The notes: generated from the sequence alone by a model not told the origin. A DNA stretch of 64,000 nucleotides from Flagellimonas sediminis (GCF_010500845.1 NZ_JAAAMI010000009.1:62001-126000), one strand, 5' to 3'; counted from the first letter of the stretch, positions 33,844-44,174 are shown. Numbers and translations are program-made.

Positions 33844-35265
33844 TCAATTATCTAAAGAATTATGTTGAAAATCAAAATATTTCTTGGCATTTCCATAGCA
33901 AATATCCATGACCATATTGCCAATCAGCTCCACATCATTGGGTAATTCACCTTTTTCAATCTCTTCTCCCAATAGATTGCAAAGTATCCTTCTAAAGTAT
34001 TCATGGCGGGGATAGGAAAGAAAACTTCTTGAATCCGTGAGCATTCCAATGAAGCAACTCAACAGCCCCATGTTGGACAGCGCGTTCAATTGTTTCGTAA
34101 TACCATCTTTTTGGTCTAAAAACCACCAGCCCGATCCAAACTGCATTTTTCCCTTTATGGTTCCATCATTGAAATTGCCAATCATGGCCGCCAACACTTC
34201 ATTATCCGATGGATTCAAATTGTACAAGATGGTCTTTGCAAGCTTGTCCTTTGAATCCAAGGCATCCAAAAATCGGGACAAGGTATAGGCTTGCGGATAA
34301 TCACCCATGGAATCCCAACCCGTATCCGGACCCAATTTATGAAGCATACGGGAGTTATTATTTCGAAGTGCTCCCAAATGGAACTGTTGCACCCATCCTT
34401 TGGCATGGTATTGTTCTCCCAGAAATAATAGTAGTGCCGTCTGGTATTTCTCAATTTCAACAGGAGTCAACTGTTCCTCCTTTTCTTTTTTGGTGAAAAT
34501 GGATTCAATTTCAGTGTCCGAAGCTTCCGTATAGGGAACATAACTCAACCCGTGATCGGAAAGTCTACAGCCGTTTTCATGGAAATAATCGACTCGTTTG
34601 GCCAATGCATCACATAAAGTCTTGAAGGAATTAATTTCCAACCCACTAGCCTTCTCCAATTTCCGTAAATAGGATTTGTATCCGTCATGGGAAATGAGCA
34701 GCGCTTTGTCCGGCCTGAAAGATGTACTGATGTGGACTCCGTATCCGCTCTTGGCCAATTTCCTGTGATGTTCCAAGGTATCAGTAGGATCTTCCGTGGT
34801 ACAGACCACCTCAACATTCATGTTTTGGATCAGCTTTTGGCAGCTATATGCTGCGCTGTTCAATCTTGTGGAAGCTTCTTGATATATTTCTTGGGCAGTT
34901 TTCTTGTTCAACAGCAAATCGATGTCAAAATACCGCTTAAGCTCCAAATGCGTCCAATGGTACAATGGATTTCTTAGGGTTTGGGGAACTGTTTCTGCCC
35001 ATGCCTGAAATTTTTCAGCATCACCTGCATTACCTGTAATGTATTTTTCATTAATCCCGACCGTACGCATGGCCCGCCATTTATAATGATCGCCATTGAT
35101 CCAAACTTGGGTGAGATTTTCAAAAACATGGTCCGCTGCAATTTGGTCCGGAGGCAAGTGGCAATGATAGTCTATGATGGGTTGTTTTGCCGCATAGTCA
35201 TGATAGAGTTCTTCCGCAAATTTGCTTTGCAGCAAAAAATTATCTGTTATAAAATGGTTTTTCAT
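33844..35265 (-). CDS. uxaC: Glucuronate (uronate) isomerase UxaC
   Basis: A 473-residue cytoplasmic enzyme of the amidohydrolase fold, the family's usual length. Its N-terminal metal motif is DYHCHLPPDQIAAD, followed by YKWRAMRTVGINEKYITG; further conserved parts are TTEDPTDTLEHH, FHLGALRNNNSRM and the C-terminal GMLTDSRSFLSYPRHEYFRRILC. It interconverts D-glucuronate and D-fructuronate (or galacturonate and tagaturonate). UxuA and a mannonate-type SDR in the same operon favour the glucuronate route. It is 49 bp after the upstream oxidoreductase gene. Confidence 0.96.
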   Translation of the reverse strand: MKNHFITDNFLLQSKFAEELYHDYAAKQPIIDYHCHLPPDQIAADHVFENLTQVWINGDHYKWRAMRTVGINEKYITGNAGDAEKFQAWAETVPQTLRNPLYHWTHLELKRYFDIDLLLNKKTAQEIYQEASTRLNSAAYSCQKLIQNMNVEVVCTTEDPTDTLEHHRKLAKSGYGVHISTSFRPDKALLISHDGYKSYLRKLEKASGLEINSFKTLCDALAKRVDYFHENGCRLSDHGLSYVPYTEASDTEIESIFTKKEKEEQLTPVEIEKYQTALLLFLGEQYHAKGWVQQFHLGALRNNNSRMLHKLGPDTGWDSMGDYPQAYTLSRFLDALDSKDKLAKTILYNLNPSDNEVLAAMIGNFNDGTIKGKMQFGSGWWFLDQKDGITKQLNALSNMGLLSCFIGMLTDSRSFLSYPRHEYFRRILCNLLGEEIEKGELPNDVELIGNMVMDICYGNAKKYFDFQHNSLDN

Positions 35266-35314
35266 CCTCTTTTCTTACTCCCTTGAATATTCTTCCTATT
35301 CAAACTCTTTTAAA

Positions 35315-36511
35315 CTACCCCAAAATATCGTTTACCATTTTTGTGTCAGTTTGTACGATGGTATTCCCATACATGGCATCGAGGCCCATCTGCACACACA
35401 TTGCGGCCATGGCCCCTGTTTTGGCATTGGATATGGGCCGTGTGTTGTTAACAATATTGTCCCTAAAGTCAATCAAGGCCTGTTTACTGGGATCGTCATG
35501 GTCAAAATTTACGGGTATGCCCCTGTCCTGGTCCCAATTCAAGGTGGCGCCAGAAACACCATCTACCTGGCCCATTTCTTTTTGGTAGCCTCCTTCCGGG
35601 TAATACCAAGCCTTAACATAATCCAGGATATAGGCTCCTTTATCTCCCATCACTTTCACTTTATAGTCGCCCATGGCATTGCTGGTCAAACAAGTAAAAG
35701 ATGCCCTTACTCCATCGGGATAGCTATAAATCAGATGGATGTTGTCATAGGTTTCACGACCATCCTTCCAATAATCGATTCCTCCCACACCCATGACCTT
35801 TTCAGGCATAGAACCCAGTACCCAATTGGCAAAATCCAACTGGTGCGAACAAAGTTCCGCCAAAAGTCCTCCTGAAAACTCACGGTACATCCGCCAATTG
35901 ATCATACGCTCCCATTTGGGATCGGGAACGGGCCTTCGCCAGTTGTTGTTTCGGTTCCATTGGCATTCAAAAGCGGTAATTTTACCAATCTTCCCTTTTT
36001 TAATTTCATCAACAATGTGAGTGTATAACCGAGAACTATGGTATTGGTGGCCCGCCTGAAAAATAGTACTTGAGTTTTCCGCAGCATTCACCAACGATCT
36101 TATGCCATCATATCCCTTGGCCATGGTTTTTTCGCCGTACACATGTTTGCCTGCTTTTAGGGCATCGGTCACGATTTGGGAGTGTGTGCTGAACGGAGTT
36201 GCGACCAGTACGGCATCCACATTCTTATCATCCAACAACTTTCGGTAATCCTCATAACCTTTGGCCTTACCTTCCACTTTGGAAAGGCCCGAACTGAGCC
36301 TGAAAGGCATGATATCACTACAGGCCACCACCCTCATATTCGGTATTTCGTTGATAAAAGGAATAAGTCCGCCACCACGGTCCCCCGTTCCAATAACCCC
36401 TACATTGATGGTTTCATTGGCACTTGGGTTTGCAGCACCCAAAACCGTTGGTGCGTACATCACAACAGAACTGGCCAAACTACCCTTTACTATAAAATCG
36501 CGTCGCTTCAT
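35315..36511 (-). CDS. Tat-exported Gfo/Idh/MocA-family oxidoreductase (first)
   Basis: The 398-residue protein starts with a twin-arginine signal (MKRRDFIVKGSLASSVVMYA). The NAD-binding fold (INVGVIGTGDRGGGLIPFI) and the GKHVYGEKTMAKG loop follow; the usual EKP is EKT here. The C-terminal domain has GLLAELCSHQLDFANWVLG. Exported members hold NAD(P) tightly and can act without free cofactor turnover, as in GH109 glycosidases and glucose-fructose oxidoreductase. In this operon it could process 3-keto sugars or glycosides; the exact reaction is unknown. It is 6 bp after its paralogue. Confidence 0.88.
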   Translation of the reverse strand: MKRRDFIVKGSLASSVVMYAPTVLGAANPSANETINVGVIGTGDRGGGLIPFINEIPNMRVVACSDIMPFRLSSGLSKVEGKAKGYEDYRKLLDDKNVDAVLVATPFSTHSQIVTDALKAGKHVYGEKTMAKGYDGIRSLVNAAENSSTIFQAGHQYHSSRLYTHIVDEIKKGKIGKITAFECQWNRNNNWRRPVPDPKWERMINWRMYREFSGGLLAELCSHQLDFANWVLGSMPEKVMGVGGIDYWKDGRETYDNIHLIYSYPDGVRASFTCLTSNAMGDYKVKVMGDKGAYILDYVKAWYYPEGGYQKEMGQVDGVSGATLNWDQDRGIPVNFDHDDPSKQALIDFRDNIVNNTRPISNAKTGAMAAMCVQMGLDAMYGNTIVQTDTKMVNDILG

Positions 36512-36517
36512 CTTTGT

Positions 36518-37846
36518 TTAAAGTTTAGGTTCCCATCCATTTTCATACTCCCGCTTCCAGCCCCTCATAGCTTTTTCACTGTTCAACACCTTGCCTGTTT
36601 GGGTATCAATCTGAATGGTATGGCGGGCATCGTGGGCCATATTGCCCAAGTGACAGAGCATGGTGGAAACACTGGCGTCCCTTATATCCGAATTTAAGGA
36701 CGTGTCCTTTCTGATGGCATTGAAAAAGTTGCCCACATGGTCCACATCCAGTCCGCCAATGCCTTGGGTATTTAAAGTGGCACTGATGTTTGCCTCATCT
36801 TCCTGTTTGATCAGGTTTCCACCCAGATCATATAATTTATAAAAGTTCCGGCTCAACTCCATAACACCTTTACTACCATAAATGGTAATGCCACGGCCAG
36901 GTCGTTCCGGTTTCATAATACCACGGCTGTGGGAGGTCCATGTGATGAATTTATCGCCTGGGAAGGTATAGGTTACTTGTTGGTTATCTGGGAATTCCCA
37001 GTCATCATCAAAGGTATACTTTCCACCAAATGCCGTAACCGTTTCAGGAAGGTCCACACCCAAGGCCCAACGGCAGATATCGATCTCGTGGGTACCATTG
37101 TTGTGTATTTCCCCTGTTCCCCAATTTTTAAACCAATGCCAATTATAGGGATGGACATTGTCTCGATAACTTTCCCGTGGGGCCGGGCCCTGCCACATAT
37201 CCCAATCCAAGGTCTGGGGCACATCGATTATTTTACCATGTCCGATGGACTCCCGATTGTTGGAGTAATACGCCTCTCCTTTGAAGACATTCCCTAGTAC
37301 TCCTTTTTTGATATCCTCCACAGCCATCATAGAAGTTTTGGCCGATCGCTGCTGGTTTCCCATCTGTACCTTTTTCCCATACTTGTTACTGGCCGCCACC
37401 AAAAGATCATTTTCATGGGGATCATGGCTACAGGGTTTCTCCACGTACACGTGTTTTCCCGCCTGTAGGCCCATAATGGCCATCGGGGCGTGCCAGTGAT
37501 CCGGTGTAGCAATAAAGATGGCGTCCACATCCTTATCTTCAAGTACTTTACGAAAATCCTTTTCCACCTTTGGAACATACCCGATATGTTCTTGGCACCA
37601 AGCATTGTGTTCTTCCAAAATCGTATCATCCACATCACAGCTATACAAAATCTTGGCATTGGCATCTTGATGAATGGCCAAAACATGGGCCTTGGCACGG
37701 CTCCTCACACCGATTACCGCACAGTTGATTTGGTCATTGGCCCCCAGAATTCGGGCATTGGCCCAAGAGGGTAATACCATACCGCCCAAGGTAACGGCGG
37801 CAGTTCCGGTAGTTGTTTTTTTGATGAAATCGCGTCTTGTGGTCAT
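36518..37846 (-). CDS. Tat-exported Gfo/Idh/MocA-family oxidoreductase (second)
   Basis: The 442-residue protein has a twin-arginine signal (MTTRRDFIKKTTTGTAAVTL), the nucleotide-binding start INCAVIGVRSRAKAHVLAI and the catalytic loop ATPDHWHAPMAIMGLQAGKHVYVEKPCSHD, which retains EKP. HNNGTHEIDICRWALG supplies the conserved His. The pattern is near that of the bacteroidal oxidoreductases that include GH109, but the GH109 activity cannot be claimed. It sits 4 bp after the DUF1080 gene. Being exported, it probably acts on the same periplasmic substrate as the DUF1080 protein and the GMC dehydrogenase. Confidence 0.88.
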   Translation of the reverse strand: MTTRRDFIKKTTTGTAAVTLGGMVLPSWANARILGANDQINCAVIGVRSRAKAHVLAIHQDANAKILYSCDVDDTILEEHNAWCQEHIGYVPKVEKDFRKVLEDKDVDAIFIATPDHWHAPMAIMGLQAGKHVYVEKPCSHDPHENDLLVAASNKYGKKVQMGNQQRSAKTSMMAVEDIKKGVLGNVFKGEAYYSNNRESIGHGKIIDVPQTLDWDMWQGPAPRESYRDNVHPYNWHWFKNWGTGEIHNNGTHEIDICRWALGVDLPETVTAFGGKYTFDDDWEFPDNQQVTYTFPGDKFITWTSHSRGIMKPERPGRGITIYGSKGVMELSRNFYKLYDLGGNLIKQEDEANISATLNTQGIGGLDVDHVGNFFNAIRKDTSLNSDIRDASVSTMLCHLGNMAHDARHTIQIDTQTGKVLNSEKAMRGWKREYENGWEPKL

Positions 37847-37850
37847 GGTC

Positions 37851-39215
37851 TTATTCTTTTTCGGTGGTTTTTATCTTGATGTTCCTAAAACTTACCCTAT
37901 CCCCATGGTCTTGCAATAAAATGGGACCCGTTGGAGCTTCGCCAAAATTGGGCCATACCACATACTTACTTTCGGAAACAAGCTTTTTGAATTCGTCGCT
38001 TCCCCGTTCGTATTCCAAGACCTTCATACCATTGAGCCAGTGTTCCACATGATTTCCTTTGGAAACGATATGGGCGGTATTCCACTCCCCAATCGGGTTG
38101 GCGGGTTTATTAGAATCCGCTTTGATAAGATCGTAGAGCGATGCCAAAGTTCGGCTCCCTTCGTGGTTACCCAATTTGGCATCGGGATGGACAGCATCAT
38201 CCAGAATTTGATATTCCAACCCAATGGATGACCCTGGGCCTTTGTTCAAATCGGTATTCACATAATATTTAATGCCGCTATTGGCACCTTCGGTCAATTT
38301 AAAATCAACCATCAATTCAAAATCCCCGAATAGCTCTGTGGTCACAATATCGCCGCCAGCCGCCGACTCTTCACCACCGGATGACAAAACGGTCAAAACC
38401 CCATCTTCTATCTCCCAGCCTTTATCCGGAAAACTATCCAATCGGGCCCCTCTCCATCCATTGGTGGTCTTGCCATCCCATAACAATTTCCATCCATTTT
38501 TGGCCTCGTCCACATTGATAACGTTTTGGGTCACCACGGGTTGCAGGGACATGGGTTTGGTATATTTTGAAAGACTATCGGTCAAAATCTTGATATTGCG
38601 CCACGCAATCTCCGTTCCCGACTTTTGATCTTTTCCAATGCTGTGTACTTGTAGCGCGATAAACCCACTTGGTGTTTTATCATCTATCAAATGGGCGGCA
38701 GGAACACCATTGATCCATGTTTTGATGGTATCACCGATCGCTTCGATGCGATAATGGTTCCAATCGTTTTGTCTGAAGGCTTTTTGGGCCTCTGGATTGT
38801 CGTCCAAGGTCACGAGCCAACCCCTTCTTCCCTCATCATAAATGCCCGCACTCCAGGCCCTTTCCGAAGGATCGATTTCAATCTGATAGCCGTGCACCCT
38901 TCCATTTTGGTAGTATGGAAAACTATTGCTCCTAATCTGTATTCCTGAATTCATGGTAGAATCTACTTTGTAATCCAACTCCAAAATGAAATCATCGTAC
39001 ATCTTATCGGTGGTCAAAAAGGAATTTGGGGTATCATGGACCGTGGAGCCTACAATGGCATCGTCCTCAACCGCATAATTGGCTTCGCCTCCCTTTTGGT
39101 TCCATCCGTTGAGCGTTCCATCAAACAAATCGACCCAAGGGGTGTCATCCTTGGGAGTTTCGGCACAGGCCCAACACAGCAGAAGTACCAATGTCCCGTA
39201 TTTTAGTTTGTTCAT
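37851..39215 (-). CDS. Lipoprotein with two DUF1080 (3-keto-disaccharide hydrolase-type) domains
   Basis: The ATG at 39215 gives 454 residues with a lipoprotein signal ([11 protein letters not shown]); a start at 39227 is also possible, whereas the longer frame to 39440 invades the TRAP gene. Two tandem domains are visible. The first is about 30-215 ([40 protein letters not shown]) and the second 245-450 ([41 protein letters not shown]). The family, PF06439, includes enzymes cleaving 3-keto-glycosides. Its placement with a GMC dehydrogenase and exported Gfo/Idh proteins suggests that it cuts 3-oxidised glycosides. Confidence 0.88.
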   Translation of the reverse strand: MNKLKYGTLVLLLCWACAETPKDDTPWVDLFDGTLNGWNQKGGEANYAVEDDAIVGSTVHDTPNSFLTTDKMYDDFILELDYKVDSTMNSGIQIRSNSFPYYQNGRVHGYQIEIDPSERAWSAGIYDEGRRGWLVTLDDNPEAQKAFRQNDWNHYRIEAIGDTIKTWINGVPAAHLIDDKTPSGFIALQVHSIGKDQKSGTEIAWRNIKILTDSLSKYTKPMSLQPVVTQNVINVDEAKNGWKLLWDGKTTNGWRGARLDSFPDKGWEIEDGVLTVLSSGGEESAAGGDIVTTELFGDFELMVDFKLTEGANSGIKYYVNTDLNKGPGSSIGLEYQILDDAVHPDAKLGNHEGSRTLASLYDLIKADSNKPANPIGEWNTAHIVSKGNHVEHWLNGMKVLEYERGSDEFKKLVSESKYVVWPNFGEAPTGPILLQDHGDRVSFRNIKIKTTEKE

Positions 39216-39253
39216 TTTATGTGTCATATTTAAAAGTTTATTGTATAATTCGA

Positions 39254-40549
39254 TTATAGTCCAAACAAACCCGGTAGCCAAAGGGCCAGTTCGGGGATAT
39301 ACGTGATCAGGAACAAGGCCAGTATCATTGCCGCAAAAAGGGGCAACAAGGGTTTTATCACTTTTTCTATGGATGTCTTTGCAATACCCACCCCCACAAA
39401 GAGTACCGAACCGACCGGAGGGGTGCACAAGCCGATACATAGGTTCAATATCATGATGATACCAAAATGTACCGGATCGATTCCCAATTTTGTCACAATA
39501 GGCAAAAATATCGGGGTGAAGATGAGTACTGCCGGGGTGATATCCATAAAAATGCCCACAAACAACAGTATCAGATTGATGATGAGCAACAAAGCAATCT
39601 TGTTATCGGTAATGGACAAAAGCCCGGTACTGATATCCTGAGGAATATGCTCAAAGGAAAGGGCCCAAGACATGCTCATGGAAGCTGCGATCAACAACAT
39701 GACCACTGCGGTAGTAGATGAGGCATTTAAAAAGATCTGGGGCAATTTTTTCAAGGTAATCTGCTTATAAGCAAAGCCCAACAGAAGACTATAGAGTACT
39801 GCGATAGCAGAGGCTTCGGTGGCCGTAAAGATGCCCGCTACAATACCCCCTATGACCAAAACCAATAAAAATAAGCTCGGGACGGCATCAATAAAGGTTT
39901 TAAAGATTTGCCTAAAAGTGCTACGTTCCCCAGTGCCATATCCTTTTTTCTTGGCCCAAAAAATGGTGACCACCATCAACAACAAGCCTGTGAGAAGACC
40001 AGGGATATAACCCGCCAAAAAGAGTGCTGCTATGGACGCCCCACCACTAGCCAGTGAATACACAATCAAAATATTGCTAGGCGGTATGACCAATCCCGTG
40101 GTGGCAGAAGTAATGTTCACTGCTGCCGCGAATTCCCTATCATACCCTTCTTTTTCCATCTCTGGCCCGAGGATACTGCCCATGGCCGAGGCCGAGGCCA
40201 TGGCCGACCCTGCAATGGCCCCCATAAACATGGCCGAAATGATATTGATCAAGGCGAGGCCTCCCGGCATAGCCCCTACCAAAGATTTGGCAAAAGCAAT
40301 CAATCTGTGGGCAATCCCCCCCTGGTTCATCAATTCTCCCGATAAAATAAAGAAAGGAATGGCCAGTAAGGCAAAACTATCCAACCCAGTAGCCATCCTT
40401 TGGGAGATGGTCGCCAATGCAGGCAAGGTAGGAACGCTCACCAATAAGGTCAACATGGAAGATATGGCAATGCTCCACGCTACGGGAGTACCGATTGCCA
40501 AGAGGCCCACAAAACTGATAATCAATACAAGTAAGGGGATATATTCCAT
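39254..40549 (-). CDS. TRAP transporter large permease (DctM type)
   Basis: A 431-residue, very hydrophobic protein with about 12 membrane segments and family motifs such as [44 protein letters not shown] and the late [17 protein letters not shown]. It forms the Na+-coupled permease core of a TRAP uptake system together with the DctQ and DctP genes directly upstream. It should import a carboxylate; the catabolic genes of the operon point to a hexuronate. Confidence 0.95.
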   Translation of the reverse strand: MEYIPLLVLIISFVGLLAIGTPVAWSIAISSMLTLLVSVPTLPALATISQRMATGLDSFALLAIPFFILSGELMNQGGIAHRLIAFAKSLVGAMPGGLALINIISAMFMGAIAGSAMASASAMGSILGPEMEKEGYDREFAAAVNITSATTGLVIPPSNILIVYSLASGGASIAALFLAGYIPGLLTGLLLMVVTIFWAKKKGYGTGERSTFRQIFKTFIDAVPSLFLLVLVIGGIVAGIFTATEASAIAVLYSLLLGFAYKQITLKKLPQIFLNASSTTAVVMLLIAASMSMSWALSFEHIPQDISTGLLSITDNKIALLLIINLILLFVGIFMDITPAVLIFTPIFLPIVTKLGIDPVHFGIIMILNLCIGLCTPPVGSVLFVGVGIAKTSIEKVIKPLLPLFAAMILALFLITYIPELALWLPGLFGL

Positions 40550-40554
40550 AGGGT

Positions 40555-41016
40555 CTATTCGGATATGATGTCAAAAAAATTGTAGTAAACCACAATCAGC
40601 CCACTTAACGGAATTACAATATACACGTATGGCAAAGGTACCCCCAATGCAGGGGATAACTGCTTTAGTTCATAGGTGGTAAACACTAACCATCCACCGC
40701 CCGTCACCATAGCGGCCAAACAAAAAATTATAATGAAAATGGACACGCCTCTTTTTAACCATTTCTGATTTTTCACACTGGCCCGTTTGGCCAATACATC
40801 TATGGCCACATGACCCTTTTTCCCAGATACAAAGGCAGCCCCCAACAGGCCCAGCCAGATCATCAGGAATCGGGCGAGTTCATCCGTGAAAGCGCTCGGC
40901 TCCCCTAGAACATATCTGCTGAACACCTGCCAAAGCACGTTCAGCACCATTAGGCCCATCAGCAACACCAGAAGATGTGCCAAAATACTGTCCAATGTTT
41001 TTTTGAAGCCCATCAA
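40555..41016 (-). CDS. TRAP transporter small permease (DctQ type)
   Basis: A 153-residue protein with four hydrophobic segments and the family pattern VLWQVFSRYVLGEPSAFTDELARFLMIWLGLLGAAFVSGKKGHVAIDVL. It overlaps the DctP gene by 4 bp and is 5 bp before the DctM gene. It is the small membrane subunit that pairs with DctM. Confidence 0.94.
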   Translation of the reverse strand: MMGFKKTLDSILAHLLVLLMGLMVLNVLWQVFSRYVLGEPSAFTDELARFLMIWLGLLGAAFVSGKKGHVAIDVLAKRASVKNQKWLKRGVSIFIIIFCLAAMVTGGGWLVFTTYELKQLSPALGVPLPYVYIVIPLSGLIVVYYNFFDIISE

Positions 41017-41993
41017 TTTGTCATGTTTTTGATCTGTTGTATCATGTTGTTCAATTCTTCATCCGCTTCATACGCTTTGTACATTTCCTTTGTCATTTGG
41101 ATGAAAGGCTCTTTGTTGGGATATGAAATCTTCACCCCTGCCTTCTGCACTTCTTCCAACGCCTCCGCTTCTGAATCCGCCCACAATTTTCGTTGATGGC
41201 CCAAAGACCTTTTCACCGCTTCGTTTACCCATCCTTGCTCTTGCTCTGAAAGTTTGTTCCAAAATTGGGTGCCTACAATCAATACATCAGGGGAAAAAGT
41301 GTGCTCATCCAATGCATAGTAGGGACAAACTTCATAGTGTTTGGAAAGGTAAAAACTGGGCGGATTGTTCTCTGCCCCGTCCACTACTCCTTGTTGAAGG
41401 GATGTGTACAATTCTCCCCAAGAAATGGGGGTTGGCGACCCTCCAAGGCTTTTGACCATATCCATGGCCGTGACACTTTCCATCACCCTGATCTTGAGCC
41501 CCTTTAGATCTTCTGGGGAATCAACAGGCTCGTGTTCGGTGTAAAAGCTTCTAAACCCGGCATCGTAATAGCCCAGTCCTTTCAATCTAAATTGCTGTGC
41601 ATTGTCCAACAACGCTTGTCCGATGGGGCCATCCAGTACTTCAAAGGCATGCTTTCTGCTTTCAAAAAGATAGGGTAGTCCCAAAATGCGGGTCTTGGGG
41701 GCAAAGTTTTCCAGGGTAGCGACCGATACCTTGGTCATGTCTAGACTACCCAATTGTATCAATTCCAAAATCTCCCGTTCGGTTCCCAATTGTTGGTTTG
41801 GATAAATTTCAATGCGAAGTTTCCCTCCTGAAATATTTTCTATGTCTTCACCCATTTTTACCATGGCCCTGTGCACGGAATGGTTCACATCCAATCCATG
41901 GGCCAACCGGATGGTCTTCACGTCATTTTCTTGCATGCAGCCGGTAAACTGTGCAATCAAGACAAGCGATAAGACCACCCTGAAAAATTTCAT
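41013..41993 (-). CDS. TRAP substrate-binding lipoprotein (DctP type)
   Basis: The 326-residue protein has a lipoprotein signal (LVLIAQFTGC) and the DctP core: IRLAHGLDVNHSVHRAM, LGTEREILELIQLGSLDM, YYDAGFRSFYT (with the Arg that usually binds the substrate carboxylate), LKIRVMESVTAMDMVKSLGGSPTPI and LQQGVVDGAENNPPSFY. Closely related binders in hexuronate operons bind glucuronate or galacturonate; this specificity is inferred from the UxaC/UxuA neighbours. A lipid anchor is unusual for Gram-negative DctP but common in Bacteroidota. Confidence 0.94.
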   Translation of the reverse strand: MKFFRVVLSLVLIAQFTGCMQENDVKTIRLAHGLDVNHSVHRAMVKMGEDIENISGGKLRIEIYPNQQLGTEREILELIQLGSLDMTKVSVATLENFAPKTRILGLPYLFESRKHAFEVLDGPIGQALLDNAQQFRLKGLGYYDAGFRSFYTEHEPVDSPEDLKGLKIRVMESVTAMDMVKSLGGSPTPISWGELYTSLQQGVVDGAENNPPSFYLSKHYEVCPYYALDEHTFSPDVLIVGTQFWNKLSEQEQGWVNEAVKRSLGHQRKLWADSEAEALEEVQKAGVKISYPNKEPFIQMTKEMYKAYEADEELNNMIQQIKNMTN

Positions 41994-42027
41994 TTTACTA
42001 TTATTTGATAAAGCTTAAGTGCTATTC

Positions 42028-43233
42028 TCATGTCCACGATCTTTCAATGCCCAACATCAATCCTCTCAATTCCGCCAATCCCCTGAGTCTACCAATAGCC
42101 GAATACCCCGGATTGGTATGTTTTTTCAGATCGTCCAGCATTTGATGGCCATGATCGGGCCTCATCGGAATTTGCCAGTCCGTTCTTCCTTCCTGTTTAC
42201 GGCGTTGTTGTTCCTTCAGGGCTTTCTCCATTATATCGAACATATCCACGTCCCCTTCCAGATGGTTGGCTTCATAAAAATTGCCTTTTCCGTCCCTTTT
42301 TGTGCTTCGCAAATGCATAAAATGAACCCGATCGGCAAACCTTTGGAACATGGTCCCCAAATCATTGTCCGCCCTCACTCCCAACGATCCCGTGCAAAAA
42401 GTAATGCCGTTGTGGATGGATGGCACCTCCTTAAAAATATGGGCATAATCCGCTTCGGTGCTCATAATTCTTGGCAGGCCCAAAATGGGAAACGGCGGAT
42501 CATCCGGATGGATGCACATCAAAATCCCATGTTCTTCTGCCACTGGGACAACTTCCTTTAAAAATTCAACCAGATTGCCTCGCATTTGTTCGGCATCAAT
42601 GCCCTTGTAGGTATCCAAAATGGTTTGGAACTTTTGCAGGTTATACCCGTTTTTAGCATCCAAATACCCTTCGGAGGAACCCGGAAGTCCTGCAATAATG
42701 TTCTTGACCAACAACTGAATTTGATCTTCGGACATCCCATCAAAATATGCTTTTGCTTCAGCAATCTGTTCCTTGGTATAGTCCTTTTCCGCTCCGGGCC
42801 GTCTTAAAATATGGATATCAAAAGCAGCCAAGGCATTGAATTCAAAAAACAAGGCCTTGGAACCATCTTCCACAGTGTATGCCAGATTGGTGCGCGTCCA
42901 ATCCAAAACGGGCATAAAATTGTAGCAGACTACCTTTACATCGCACTGGGCCAAATGCATCAGGCTTTGTTTATAATGGGCAATATGTTCTTTGTAACTT
43001 CCTGAACGGGTCTTGATGTTTTCATGTATTGGGAGTGATTCCACAACCGACCATCTTAGTCCGACATTTTCCAACATGGTTTTTCGTTCCAAAATGCTTT
43101 GCACGGGCCAAACCTCCCCATTTGGAATATGATGCAATGCCGTGACAATACCTGTGGCACCGGCCATTTTGATGTCTTCCAACGAAACAGGGTCATCTGG
43201 CCCGTACCAACGCCAAGTCTGTTCCAATCCCAT
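42028..43233 (-). CDS. uxuA: Mannonate dehydratase UxuA
   Basis: The ATG at 43233 (or 43239) gives about 401 residues, the UxuA length, and starts with [20 protein letters not shown], the family's typical opening. The longer frame overlaps the upstream SDR gene and is not used. Conserved parts are [63 protein letters not shown] and [11 protein letters not shown], and [12 protein letters not shown] supplies further metal/catalytic residues. It converts D-mannonate to 2-keto-3-deoxygluconate. KDG kinase and aldolase are not in this window. Confidence 0.96.
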   Translation of the reverse strand: MGLEQTWRWYGPDDPVSLEDIKMAGATGIVTALHHIPNGEVWPVQSILERKTMLENVGLRWSVVESLPIHENIKTRSGSYKEHIAHYKQSLMHLAQCDVKVVCYNFMPVLDWTRTNLAYTVEDGSKALFFEFNALAAFDIHILRRPGAEKDYTKEQIAEAKAYFDGMSEDQIQLLVKNIIAGLPGSSEGYLDAKNGYNLQKFQTILDTYKGIDAEQMRGNLVEFLKEVVPVAEEHGILMCIHPDDPPFPILGLPRIMSTEADYAHIFKEVPSIHNGITFCTGSLGVRADNDLGTMFQRFADRVHFMHLRSTKRDGKGNFYEANHLEGDVDMFDIMEKALKEQQRRKQEGRTDWQIPMRPDHGHQMLDDLKKHTNPGYSAIGRLRGLAELRGLMLGIERSWT

Positions 43234-43246
43234 TTGCATTCCTTGT

Positions 43247-44065
43247 TTATACACCGCTATAAGCACTAAATCCCCCATCAATAGGTATGATGGCACCTGT
43301 AACAAAACTGGCAGCATCGCTGATGAGCCAATGCACGGTACCGTGCAATTCATCGGCTTTCCCAAATCGCTTCATGGGGGTGTTATCTATTATTCTTTTA
43401 CCACGGTCGGTATAGCTGCCATCTTCATTTAAGAGCAGTTTTTTATTCTGGTTGCTGATAAAAAATCCTGGGGCTATGGCATTTACGCGAAGGCCTTCCC
43501 CAAATTTCAGGGCCAGTTCGGTGGCCATCCATTTGGTGAAATTATCAATGGCCGCCTTGGATGCCGAATAGCCTACCACACGGGTAAGTGCCCTTGTTGC
43601 TGCCATGGAGGATACATTAAGGATGCATCCATGACCTTGGTCCGCCATTTGCTTTCCAAAAACCAAGGAGGGGATTACGGAACCATCCAAATTCAATTCG
43701 GACACTTTCCTAAAGTCTTCCATTTGCAGGTCGAAGATGGTCTGTCCTTCTCCTATCACAGCACCTGGCATATTACCCCCCGCGGCATTGATGAGTACAT
43801 CTATGCTACCCCATTCCTGCACCACCTTGCTCTTAACTTTCTCCAGAAACTCTTTATCCAACACACTTCCCGAAAATCCAAACACATCGGAATAAGTTTC
43901 CTTCAACAATTTGACCTTTGCAATTACTTTGTCTTCGGTCTGGCCCAAAAGAACAATCTTGGCTCCTTCTGAAAGCAGGTACTCCGCCATGCTTCCTCCC
44001 AATACTCCGGTGGCACCGGTAATCAAGATGACTTTATTGGATATATCGAACAATGATTTTCCCAT
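43247..44065 (-). CDS. SDR-family D-mannonate (fructuronate) oxidoreductase
   Basis: The ATG at 44065 gives 272 residues, matching homologues that start near [21 protein letters not shown]. Short-chain dehydrogenase features are TGATGVLGG for NAD(P) binding, [11 protein letters not shown] and the SYK triad at [23 protein letters not shown], with the C-terminal [10 protein letters not shown]. The order SDR-UxuA with UxaC in the same operon points to fructuronate reduction to D-mannonate, replacing the classic UxuB. A gluconate 5-dehydrogenase-like activity is a possible alternative. It is the first gene of a ten-gene operon ending at 32598. Confidence 0.88.
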   Translation of the reverse strand: MGKSLFDISNKVILITGATGVLGGSMAEYLLSEGAKIVLLGQTEDKVIAKVKLLKETYSDVFGFSGSVLDKEFLEKVKSKVVQEWGSIDVLINAAGGNMPGAVIGEGQTIFDLQMEDFRKVSELNLDGSVIPSLVFGKQMADQGHGCILNVSSMAATRALTRVVGYSASKAAIDNFTKWMATELALKFGEGLRVNAIAPGFFISNQNKKLLLNEDGSYTDRGKRIIDNTPMKRFGKADELHGTVHWLISDAASFVTGAIIPIDGGFSAYSGV

Positions 44066-44078
44066 TCCTGTATGATGA

Positions 44079-44092
44079 CCCAAATATTTGGG
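44079..44092. promoter_or_regulatory. Perfect palindrome upstream of the hexuronate operon
   Basis: CCCAAATATTTGGG is a perfect 14-bp palindrome, 14 bp before the SDR start codon in the divergent region shared with the Nudix-fold regulator gene. Bound protein here would block the operon's transcription or translation start. It is a candidate operator for that regulator. Confidence 0.45.
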
Positions 44093-44119
44093 GGATTTTT
44101 TTCAAAAATTATTATTTCT

Positions 44120-44134
44120 GTGTACTTTAGACAC
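44120..44134. promoter_or_regulatory. Inverted repeat in the SDR/Nudix-regulator divergent region
   Basis: GTGT (44120-44123) and ACAC (44131-44134) flank ACTTTAG, 40 bp before the Nudix-regulator start. A weaker second candidate operator beside the 14-bp palindrome. Confidence 0.25.
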
Positions 44135-44174
44135 GGATACTAATTTAGAAGTTTTAGTCCAATAAAAAAATCAA

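Noticed and set aside
39216-39440. N-terminal extension of the DUF1080 protein to 39440
   Set aside because: The extra 75 codons overlap the TRAP large permease gene and hide a clear lipoprotein signal that begins at 39215.
43234-43365. N-terminal extension of UxuA to 43365
   Set aside because: It overlaps the SDR gene and lies before the conserved family start; the ATG at 43233 or 43239 fits spacing and length.
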